Origin: Deltaproteobacteria bacterium
Lineage (GTDB): Bacteria > Desulfobacterota > Dissulfuribacteria > Dissulfuribacterales > JALVPX01
Assembly: GCA_027031565.1 (NCBI GenBank)
Contig: JALVPX010000268.1
Location: forward strand, 1-8,232
Direction of reading: 5' to 3'
DNA: 8,232 nt
Shown here piece after piece: positions 1 to 5,714 of this stretch. The number at the start of each line of letters is the position of its first letter. The stretch's first letter is position 1. The translations under genes and the position numbers were made by a program. The notes below the pieces were generated by a model. The model was not told the origin of the DNA and did not search any database. It saw only the letters and a program-made list of their open reading frames with translations.

Positions 1-737
1 GTCCCTCTGTCAAATTGAATTGCATCGGGATAAAACCATTCATATCCACCATCTGAAAATATCACCTTAAACACCAGCCCATATATCCAGCACCCATCAC
101 CTACTGACTCAGCCTTGGACCAACCGCCAAAGGTCAATACATGGGGATATGGATATGCAAAACTTACCTCCTCGCCGCGCCATGCCACCTGACTGCCCGT
201 ACCATTGGTAATCATAAGAGAATATGTGCCTGAATGAGACTCATCGCTGCTCCAACCACCCGGCGAATCATTGGCACGCTTGCCAGACGGCACCCAATCA
301 TAAATCCGCCAACCGTCTGGAATTCCGTTGCCTTGCTCAACAGAAGAATTTAGTACATAATTTTGCACCAAGGCAGACGAGTTCTGCGAATAAATATGAT
401 AAGCAATTTCAGAGGAAAAAGGGCCTATCTGGCCTGCCCTGTCTATAGCCTTCAAGGCAAAGTAATATGTCTTTCCTTCCTGAAGGCCGCTTATAGTGTA
501 ACTTCTTTTCAGAGGTTGCGTTGCTGTATCGCTTATCGTAACCCTGTTGCTATAACGGCCGCTTTCCAAACCCCAGAAGATCTGGTAGCCAGCTATATCC
601 GGCTCCTGATTACGATTCCATGAAAGAGTTACACTGGATGCATAAGTTAATGACACATTAAATGCAAAGATATAGGTAAAAAATATAAACATAAAGATCA
701 ATCTGATCGACTTAAGAAAGGAAACTGCAACGTCCAT
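1..737 (-). CDS. Secreted fibronectin type III / carbohydrate-binding-like module protein, partial (C-terminus beyond window)
   Basis: I translated the reverse strand from an ATG at 735-737 and found 245 open codons without a stop to the window edge, so the C-terminus is missing. The ATG has a GGGGGG ribosome site (743-748) five bases upstream, and an in-frame TGA lies shortly before it. Residues about 8-33 form a signal peptide (basic KSIR, then a hydrophobic run; likely cleavage after TYA at 33). Residues about 35-115 are one FN3 domain (LSWNRNQEPDIAGY at the start, TYYFALKAID near the end). From about 128 a beta-sandwich module resembling carbohydrate-binding families 4/9/22 begins (ESHSGTYSL, GGWSKA, DGGYEWF). 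It is a paralog of the gene at 1018-2412: by hand alignment 56 of 76 FN3 residues and about 46 of 86 module residues are identical. It is probably exported to the periplasm or outside; binding a polysaccharide is inference. No catalytic domain is visible in the part present. Confidence 0.88.
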   Translation of the reverse strand, partial: MDVAVSFLKSIRLIFMFIFFTYIFAFNVSLTYASSVTLSWNRNQEPDIAGYQIFWGLESGRYSNRVTISDTATQPLKRSYTISGLQEGKTYYFALKAIDRAGQIGPFSSEIAYHIYSQNSSALVQNYVLNSSVEQGNGIPDGWRIYDWVPSGKRANDSPGGWSSDESHSGTYSLMITNGTGSQVAWRGEEVSFAYPYPHVLTFGGWSKAESVGDGCWIYGLVFKVIFSDGGYEWFYPDAIQFDRG

Positions 738-814
738 TTGATCCCCCCGTCTTCAAGCGCTTATCACTCGTCCTGTATCCTAGCTAGCAAGAGACGTTCC
801 TTGATGTATAACAG

Positions 815-836
815 TTGTCTAAGAGCAATAAGACAA
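815..836. repeat. Perfect 6-bp inverted repeat TTGTCT-N10-AGACAA, possible operator
   Basis: On the minus strand TTGTCT (836-831) and AGACAA (820-815) form a perfect inverted repeat with a 10-base gap, about one helical turn between arms, as is common for dimeric regulators. It overlaps the -12 end of the candidate promoter and would cover the predicted start site, so a bound protein would more likely repress than activate. The same TTGTCT core recurs in the region upstream of the complete paralog. Confidence 0.4.
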
Positions 837-847
837 GAAAGCTGCCA
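831..847 (-). promoter_or_regulatory. Possible weak -24/-12 (sigma54-like) promoter of the partial FN3 paralog
   Basis: Reading the minus strand, TGGCAG (847-842) is followed by five bases and TTGTC, giving GG-N10-GT. This matches 8 of 12 informative positions of the sigma54 consensus TGGCACG-N4-TTGCW; the -12 C is replaced by T. The predicted transcript start is near 821, leaving a leader of about 83 nt. A competing sigma70 reading uses TTGTCT (836-831), a 17-base spacer and TGTTAT (813-808), also imperfect. The position agrees with the better sigma54 site before the paralog, which is the main reason to list it. The rest of 738-972 is AT-rich and holds no gene I can support. Confidence 0.35.
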
Positions 848-972
848 TTTAACATACTGATATAAATTAATTTTTACGGGAGGTCGCTTGTATGGTATAA
901 AAGAGAATAACGATGGATAAACTTGTTTTTTTTGAAGGGGATAACATACAACTTAATTATTTTTATAAATTT

Positions 973-1006
973 AAAAAAAATTTAGCCGACCTTCAAAAAG
1001 GTCGGC
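973..1006 (-). terminator. Intrinsic terminator of the complete FN3 gene
   Basis: A perfect 9-bp stem, GCCGACCTT (985-993) with AAGGTCGGC (998-1006), encloses a 4-base loop. On the minus strand it is followed by TAAA and then eight T residues (980-973). It lies about 12 bases after the TAA stop at 1018-1020, so it ends the transcript of the 2412-1018 gene and separates it from the partial paralog. No comparable T tract follows on the plus strand. Confidence 0.88.
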
Positions 1007-1017
1007 ATCTATTTCAC

Positions 1018-2412
1018 TTAGTTCCACTCAGCCTTTATTGAAATGTCATCAAACCAGACCATGCCTGTGCCTTGATAAAAAAGACAATATGGCCTTACAC
1101 TTCTTACGCCTTTATCCCACCGCTTAGTAACTCGCTTTTGCTCCCAGTCATGGGTCTCTGTGGAAAATCTTAATTCTCGTGGCCCGTACCACCTGACAGT
1201 TCCATCTTCCAACACTACTCTAAAATCCAATCCATAAAATCTTACATCAGGATCAACAGCCAATGCCTTTGACCAACCTGTGAAGGTCAAAATTTTTGGA
1301 TAAGGAGGGTCAAACACAACTTCTTCACCGCGCCATCCGGCACGACTGCCAGTCTGATTATTCAAAAAGACAGAAAAGGCCCCTGAATGGTTTTCATCGT
1401 CAACTAATTCACCAAGATTTTCATTAACAGGTGCGCCATTTACTGGGGCATCATACGATCTCCAATTTAGAGGATCCCCGCTTTTTAGAGCAACCTCAAA
1501 ATCACCGTTGACAATCATATTGGAAGGTGATGGGACAATATATATATCGTCAAACCAAACCGAACCTGTTCCCCCATACAATGTGGCATATAGTATTATT
1601 CTCTTAACCCCTTTATCCCATTTTTTTATTACTGATTTGAATTGCCAACCATGGGAACCTCTATCATATTGGAGTTGACTGGAAAAAAACCAGGAATATG
1701 AATCATCCTCAAAAAACACCAAACCAACCAGGCCATACAACCATGATCCCTCATATACATTGGACGCCTTCGACCACCCTCCGATACTAAGCACCTTTGG
1801 ATAAGGATAAGAAAAAACAATCCATTCTGAATGCCAAGCAGCCATCGTGCCATGTTCGTTATGAATATGTAATGAATGGGTACCTGAATGCGCCTCTGAA
1901 TTACTCCACTCGCCTGGTACTTCATTGGTCAACCGATTCCTGCTACTCCAATCTACAAAAGACCAACTACTTACCGAAGAATCCCCGTTTTCTATATCCC
2001 CATTGGGTATTGTGTTATTGAAAATATCAAAACCAAGTGATGCAACCGAAAGGTTAGGCTGTACGTAGTAGGCTATCTCAGGCGAAAAAGGACTTGTTTT
2101 GCCTGATAAATCAATCGCTTTTAATGCAAAATAATATGTAGCCCCTTTCTTTAAGCCGTTAATTGTATAACTTCTTTTAATAGGCTCATGAGAAGTATCA
2201 CTAATAGTAATCCTGTTTGAATATTGTTGAGGTTTTATTCCCCAAAATATTTGATAACCAGCTATATCGGGTTCCTGGTTTCTATTCCAACTCAATTTAG
2301 CCGAAGCTGCAAATGACGAAGTTACTAAAAGAACGAAGTACGCAATGGCTACAACCATTAGCCTCAAAACGCACTTTTTTCCCCTTAAACAAAACACTCC
2401 ACTACTGCACAT
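1018..2412 (-). CDS. Secreted protein with signal peptide, one FN3 domain and two tandem carbohydrate-binding-like jelly-roll modules
   Basis: This is a 464-residue protein. I chose the ATG at 2410-2412 over the longest-frame start at 2505 because a near-perfect AAGGAGGT lies 8 bases before it, and because the extra 31 codons would start upstream of the apparent promoter. Residues about 11-36 form a signal peptide (RGKK, then a hydrophobic core, cleavage near SFA/A). There is no lipobox. Residues 37-119 form an FN3 domain (LSWNRNQEPDIAGY...TYYFALKAID). Residues 133-295 and 299-464 are two copies of a beta-sandwich module. Each opens with NGD, has a HSG..S turn and GWSKA, and closes with KKWDKGV or KRWDKGV and then VWFDDI, a pattern typical of CBM4/9/22-like folds. 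No glycosidase domain and no C-terminal sorting or anchor signal is seen. The likely role is extracellular glycan binding or a matrix component; this is inference. It is followed by a strong terminator and is the paralog of the gene at 1-737. Confidence 0.88.
   Translation of the reverse strand: MCSSGVFCLRGKKCVLRLMVVAIAYFVLLVTSSFAASAKLSWNRNQEPDIAGYQIFWGIKPQQYSNRITISDTSHEPIKRSYTINGLKKGATYYFALKAIDLSGKTSPFSPEIAYYVQPNLSVASLGFDIFNNTIPNGDIENGDSSVSSWSFVDWSSRNRLTNEVPGEWSNSEAHSGTHSLHIHNEHGTMAAWHSEWIVFSYPYPKVLSIGGWSKASNVYEGSWLYGLVGLVFFEDDSYSWFFSSQLQYDRGSHGWQFKSVIKKWDKGVKRIILYATLYGGTGSVWFDDIYIVPSPSNMIVNGDFEVALKSGDPLNWRSYDAPVNGAPVNENLGELVDDENHSGAFSVFLNNQTGSRAGWRGEEVVFDPPYPKILTFTGWSKALAVDPDVRFYGLDFRVVLEDGTVRWYGPRELRFSTETHDWEQKRVTKRWDKGVRSVRPYCLFYQGTGMVWFDDISIKAEWN
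1021..2016 (-). repeat. Two tandem internal module repeats in the FN3 protein
   Basis: The segment coding residues 133-295 (2016-1528) and the segment coding residues 299-464 (1518-1021) encode homologous modules of about 165 residues. Shared anchors in order are NGD at the start, W in the first strand, HSG-x2-S, YPK-[VI]-L, GWSKA, YGL, [KR]-RWDKGV or KKWDKGV, and G-T-G-x-VWFDDI. The similarity is clear at protein level but the DNA has diverged, so this is an old duplication rather than a recent one. Confidence 0.85.
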
Positions 2413-2420
2413 TTTAAAGG

Positions 2421-2428
2421 ACCTCCTT
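2421..2428 (-). promoter_or_regulatory. Strong ribosome binding site deciding the start of the complete FN3 gene
   Basis: The minus strand reads AAGGAGGT, almost fully complementary to the 16S rRNA 3' end, 8 bases before the ATG at 2412. The upstream in-frame ATG at 2505 has no comparable site, so 2412 is preferred. Confidence 0.85.
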
Positions 2429-2454
2429 GACAGATAGAACACCCAACCTAATCC

Positions 2455-2504
2455 TGCATAGGCATTAATTGCGTGAGCAATGAGTGTGCCGCAAAAGCTA
2501 TGCA
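2455..2504. repeat. Nested inverted repeats bracketing the sigma54-like promoter
   Basis: An outer 7-bp pair, TGCATAG (2455-2461) with CTATGCA (2498-2504), encloses an inner 5-bp pair, TTGCG (2469-2473) with CGCAA (2490-2494). The -24/-12 element sits inside them. As the predicted start is near 2465, the left arm in reading direction would not be transcribed, so this is more likely a protein-binding or DNA-structure feature than an RNA hairpin, if it has any function. Confidence 0.4.
2476..2491 (-). promoter_or_regulatory. -24/-12 (sigma54/RpoN) promoter of the complete FN3 gene
   Basis: The minus strand reads CGGCAC (2491-2486), five bases, then TTGCT (2480-2476), with exact GG-N10-GC spacing. 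It matches 10 of 12 informative positions of TGGCACG-N4-TTGCW, including GGCAC and TTGC. The predicted start is an A near 2465, leaving a leader of about 53 nt with the strong ribosome site near its end. A palindrome centred near 2590, about 125 bases upstream, is at a distance typical for enhancer-binding activators. Sigma54 dependence is inferred from pattern only. Confidence 0.62.
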
Positions 2505-2583
2505 CAGTAGCAAAAACCTGTTAGCAATTGTAACTATTGGAAATAATAGAAAATTTTAAATAGGCAAATTGGATTGAATTTTT

Positions 2584-2597
2584 TTGTTTCGAGACAA
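2584..2597. promoter_or_regulatory. Near-perfect 14-bp palindrome, candidate activator site
   Basis: The minus strand reads TTGTCTCGAAACAA, a palindrome with one mismatched pair. It sits about 125 bases before the predicted sigma54 start. It is part of CAGTTGTCT, a 9-base string found again (opposite strand, 812-820) upstream of the paralog. It may bind an enhancer-binding protein; no family can be named. Confidence 0.4.
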
Positions 2598-2667
2598 CTG
2601 AAGGTTTTATCCTACTTTTAATATGTAGGGACTCTTTTTCTTAAAAAAATTTAAAAAGAAATATCCA

Positions 2668-2678
2668 GACAAGATGTC
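2668..2678. promoter_or_regulatory. Small palindrome GACA-N3-TGTC at the end of glyS
   Basis: GACATCTTGTC on the minus strand is an inverted repeat with a 3-base centre that overlaps the glyS stop codon (2677-2679). It contains the same TTGTC core as the sites at 2584-2597 and 815-836. It is short and may be chance; it is listed because of the recurrence. Confidence 0.22.
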
Positions 2679-4758
2679 AAGTTTTAGGAGCCATTTTGGA
2701 TAAGTTACCTATTTTGAGAAATAGCTGTGCGATGATATATAAAAGGCTGAGACGGTTGCGCCTGACGGCTTCATCCCTGTCCATGACCAACACATTATCA
2801 AAAAATGTATCTATGTAAGGCTTTAGATCCAGCAGGGTTTCCAAGGCATTTAGATATTCTTGGTTGCCAATCAATTTCCTGACCTGTTTTTCTATGGTTA
2901 CATAAGTGTCATAAAGGTCTTTTTCAGCTTTTTCATGCAACAATTCAGGCCTTAGACTGCCGCCCTCAAATTTTTTTAAGATGTTCATGACGCGTTTAAA
3001 TGCCAAACTCAGGGCCTCAAAGTCTGCCTTTTTGCGTATAGCCATTAAGGCGTCGATACGCTTGATGGCATCTGGAATCTTGTCAAAGCCCGTGTCTACC
3101 ACGGCCTCCACTGCATCGGCATCTTTTCCACGGAGTATCTGATCATTTACAAATCGATTTTTTAGAAACTCCAATATATCACGATCGAGACCAGTAAAAG
3201 TTTTTTTCAGTTGGGACTCGATTTGTAGAATCGCCTCGCCTACCAAGGCCTGCAAAGAGAGATCAAGACCCATGTTTTCGAGAATATGAAGAATTCCCAG
3301 GGCATGACGCCTGAGGCCGTACGGATCAGCGGTGCCGGTCGGACGTTCACCAAGGGCAAAGGTTGCACAAATTGTATCAATTTTATCTGCCAGGGCCAGC
3401 ACAATGCCAAGCAGCGTTTTCGGCAATGTTCCTCCTGACCGGACAGGCCTGTAATGTTCTTCGATTGCAGCGGCTACATCCTCTTCTTCTCCAGACAGCA
3501 GGGCATATTCCTTGCCAATGATACCTTGGAGCGTAGGAAATTCTCCAACCATCTCTGTCACAAGGTCTGCCTTGGCCAGCAATGCAGCCCTGGCTGCCTG
3601 GTCCTGTTTTTCCGGACAAATAAACTCAGACAGGTGCACTGCAAGGGCTTTTATTCGTTTTGCCTTGTCAAACATGCTTCCTAGGCCGCGATGAAAAACT
3701 ACGCCTTTGAGCTCGGGCACAAACTCTTCCAATGTCTTTTTTGTATCTTCATCAAAGAAAAAGGCCGCATCGCTCAATCTTGCTCTTAATACCCGTTCGT
3801 GGCCACTTGTTACGAGTTCAGGGGACCTAGACAAGGTATTGTTAACAGCAACGAAATTGGGCAAAAGGTTGCCGCCACCATCATCAACGGCAAAATATTT
3901 TTGATGCTCCCTCATGCAAGTCACCAGAACCGGCCGCGGCAGCCTCAAAAACTCCTTATCAAACCTCCCGCAGACCGCCGAGGGGAACTCAGTCAAATTA
4001 GTGTTTATATCCAGCAATTCGCTATCTTCCACCAGGCGGCCATTGCAGCTGTTGGCCGCTTTTCTGCACTCTTGCAACACCTTGAGTTTACGTTTATCGA
4101 GATCCACAATTACATGAGCATTCAACAGGGCCGATGAATATGCATCAAAGTCTGCAGAAGGAATTTTTATCGGCCCTGGCGACATAAATCTGTGGCCGTA
4201 TGTTTTGTTGGAACTTTCCGCTTCTGCAATTTTGAATGGTATGATTTCGTTGCCCAGCAAAGCCAAAAGCCAGCGCACCGGCCGTACGAATCTAAAGCCA
4301 GATGCTTCCCATTTCATCGTCTTCGGAAAGGACAACCTTTTTATGGCCTCTGGAATTAACTGGGCCAGGATCTCCGAAGCCGGCCTTCCTGGCTGCTGTT
4401 TTACAACAACCACGTACGGCCCCTTGTCGGTTTCTTCCACCTTAAGCTCACTTACATCGAGATCATTCTTCTTTGCAAAGCCTATGGCAGCCTTGGTAGG
4501 AGCACCTGTATCATCAAAGGCGACTGAAGCAGGAGGGCCAACAATATGCAATTTTTTGTCTGGCTGTCTGAATGGTATGCCTTCTATGTACACCGCCAAT
4601 CTCCGGGGAGTGGCACCCATTGTCGATGTAGAAAACCCAAGGTCTGCCTGTTTCAGGCCATCTTTCAACAACTGATCCAGCTCTTTCATGCTTTTGGCCA
4701 CAACAGAGGGGGGCATCTCTTCGATGCCGATTTCAAGAAGAAAATTCTGGGTCTCCAT
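2677..4758 (-). CDS. glyS: Glycyl-tRNA synthetase beta subunit
   Basis: This is the 693-residue beta subunit of the bacterial alpha2beta2 glycyl-tRNA synthetase, the usual length for the family (E. coli about 689). It works in the cytoplasm with GlyQ, providing tRNA recognition while GlyQ carries the aminoacylation site. Recognisable family signatures are the N-terminal LLEIGIEEMPP (7-17), PRRLAVYIEG (51-60), MKWEASGFRFVRPVRWLLAL (about 148-167), the LLAKADLVTEMVGEFPTLQG segment (393-412) of the HD-like domain, DPYGLRRHALGIL (478-490), and a C-terminal DALR-like anticodon-binding region (about 590-685) with VMDRDEAVRRNRLSLL. The ATG at 4756-4758 lies 2 nt past the glyQ TAG, and its GAGGGGG ribosome site (4769-4775) lies within glyQ, so translation is probably coupled. 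The stop is TGA at 2677-2679. No damage is seen. Confidence 0.97.
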   Translation of the reverse strand: METQNFLLEIGIEEMPPSVVAKSMKELDQLLKDGLKQADLGFSTSTMGATPRRLAVYIEGIPFRQPDKKLHIVGPPASVAFDDTGAPTKAAIGFAKKNDLDVSELKVEETDKGPYVVVVKQQPGRPASEILAQLIPEAIKRLSFPKTMKWEASGFRFVRPVRWLLALLGNEIIPFKIAEAESSNKTYGHRFMSPGPIKIPSADFDAYSSALLNAHVIVDLDKRKLKVLQECRKAANSCNGRLVEDSELLDINTNLTEFPSAVCGRFDKEFLRLPRPVLVTCMREHQKYFAVDDGGGNLLPNFVAVNNTLSRSPELVTSGHERVLRARLSDAAFFFDEDTKKTLEEFVPELKGVVFHRGLGSMFDKAKRIKALAVHLSEFICPEKQDQAARAALLAKADLVTEMVGEFPTLQGIIGKEYALLSGEEEDVAAAIEEHYRPVRSGGTLPKTLLGIVLALADKIDTICATFALGERPTGTADPYGLRRHALGILHILENMGLDLSLQALVGEAILQIESQLKKTFTGLDRDILEFLKNRFVNDQILRGKDADAVEAVVDTGFDKIPDAIKRIDALMAIRKKADFEALSLAFKRVMNILKKFEGGSLRPELLHEKAEKDLYDTYVTIEKQVRKLIGNQEYLNALETLLDLKPYIDTFFDNVLVMDRDEAVRRNRLSLLYIIAQLFLKIGNLSKMAPKT

Positions 4759-4760
4759 GT

Positions 4761-5624
4761 CTATACCGCCCCCTCTTTTTGGTCTTGAAGGGCCTTCGTA
4801 TATTGCCTGGCAACACTTCGGGCAAGCTTTCTCACTCTTGCTATATATGCCGTGCGCTCGGCGACACTGATTGCCCCCCTGGCCTCCAACAAGTTAAAAG
4901 TATGGGAACATTTCAGGCAATAATCGTATGCTGGCATCACCAATCCATCTGTTACAAGATTATGACCCTCTTGCTCAAAGAGATCGAACATGGTTTTCAG
5001 CATTGAAACACTGGCCTTCTCAAAGTTGTATGTGGAGAATTCCACCTCATCTCTATGATGAACATCCCCATAGGTAGTGGTATTATTCCATTTCAGGTCA
5101 TACACATTGTCTACGCCCTGAAGATACATGGCGATGCGCTCGAGACCATAGGTGATCTCAGCCGAAACAAGATCAACATCAAGACTGCCAACTTGCTGAA
5201 AATAAGTAAATTGTGTTATCTCCATACCATCGAGCCAAACTTCCCAACCCAATCCCCAGGCACCCAATGTCGGTGATTCCCAGTCATCCTCAACAAATCT
5301 CACGTCATGCTCTTTGAGATCGAGACCGAACACCTCCAGGCTTTTCAGGTAGATGTCTTGGACATCAGCAGGCGCAGGTTTCAATATTACTTGATACTGG
5401 TAATAGTGCTGCAATCTGTTTGGATTTTCACCGTAACGCCCGTCGGCTGGCCTTCTTGAAGGTTGAACATAGGCAACCCGCCAAGGCTCCGGGCCTAGCG
5501 AACGCAAAAAAGTTGCGGGATGAAATGTGCCTGCTCCCACCTCCATATCATAAGGTTGAAGCAACAGACACCCTTTCCCCTGCCAATATTTATTGAGAGC
5601 GGTAATCAGCTCCTGGAAGGTCAT
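4761..5624 (-). CDS. glyQ: Glycyl-tRNA synthetase alpha subunit
   Basis: This is the 287-residue catalytic alpha subunit of the heterotetrameric class II glycyl-tRNA synthetase, slightly shorter than E. coli GlyQ (303). It activates glycine with ATP and charges tRNA-Gly together with GlyS. The sequence shows the conserved start [33 protein letters not shown] (21-40), the class II motif 2 region [19 protein letters not shown] (47-65), [19 protein letters not shown] (126-144), and motif 3 [11 protein letters not shown] (160-170) with the conserved arginine 163. A C-terminal [19 protein letters not shown] stretch (233-251) is also conserved. The ATG at 5622-5624 has AGGGGG (5630-5635) five bases upstream. 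The gene overlaps nothing and is followed after 2 nt by glyS, so the two are an operon. The hybrid kinase ends 90 bp upstream. Confidence 0.98.
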   Translation of the reverse strand: MTFQELITALNKYWQGKGCLLLQPYDMEVGAGTFHPATFLRSLGPEPWRVAYVQPSRRPADGRYGENPNRLQHYYQYQVILKPAPADVQDIYLKSLEVFGLDLKEHDVRFVEDDWESPTLGAWGLGWEVWLDGMEITQFTYFQQVGSLDVDLVSAEITYGLERIAMYLQGVDNVYDLKWNNTTTYGDVHHRDEVEFSTYNFEKASVSMLKTMFDLFEQEGHNLVTDGLVMPAYDYCLKCSHTFNLLEARGAISVAERTAYIARVRKLARSVARQYTKALQDQKEGAV

Positions 5625-5666
5625 GACTGCCCCCTGAAGATTAATGTTTAGATTGTTGGCAGAGCC

Positions 5667-5695
5667 TTAATAGCACCAAAGAGGCTTGGATGCAA
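5667..5695 (-). promoter_or_regulatory. Possible extended -10 promoter for glyQS
   Basis: In the 90-bp gap between the kinase and glyQ the minus strand has TTGCAT (5695-5690), a 17-base spacer and TATTAA (5672-5667) preceded by TGC, an extended -10. The -35 match is only 3 of 6 and the -10 match 4 of 6. No intrinsic terminator follows the kinase, so readthrough from it is also possible. Confidence 0.3.
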
Positions 5696-5714
5696 TGAGC
5701 ATAGGAAAGTGTGA

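Noticed and set aside
738..984. A cyclic-di-GMP (GEMM) or other riboswitch before the FN3 genes
   Set aside because: I looked for the conserved GGCAAACC and GACGCAAAGCC segments in both gaps (also 2413-2676) and found none.
2461..2490. Resemblance to the lacI-lacZ intergenic sequence (ATTAATTGCGT...)
   Set aside because: The match is short and interrupted, and the flanking DNA is unrelated, so this is chance rather than vector sequence.
2605..2660. Hairpins after glyS as an intrinsic terminator (CTTTTT/AAAAAG and CCTAC/GTAGG)
   Set aside because: Stems are only 5-6 bp, AT-rich or not followed by a T run in the reading direction, so termination is not supported.
2653..2680. TTGACA (2680-2675) as the -35 of a sigma70 promoter for the FN3 gene
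   Set aside because: At 17-base spacing the -10 is TTTTTA with few matches, and the start would lie over 200 bases upstream. The -24/-12 site near the gene fits better.
4205..4675. 156-codon plus-strand open frame opposite glyS, and other plus-strand frames
   Set aside because: They lie antisense to well-conserved genes, have no recognisable domains or ribosome sites, and are explained by the codon pattern of the real genes.
5664..5678. GG-N10-GC spacing before glyQ suggesting another sigma54 promoter
   Set aside because: The flanking bases do not match (TGGTGC and AAGGC instead of TGGCAC and TTGC), and a housekeeping gene is not expected to need sigma54.
5625..5714. A T-box or glycine riboswitch controlling glyQS
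   Set aside because: The gap is only 90 bases, too short for a T-box leader, and shows no T-box sequence or glycine aptamer core.
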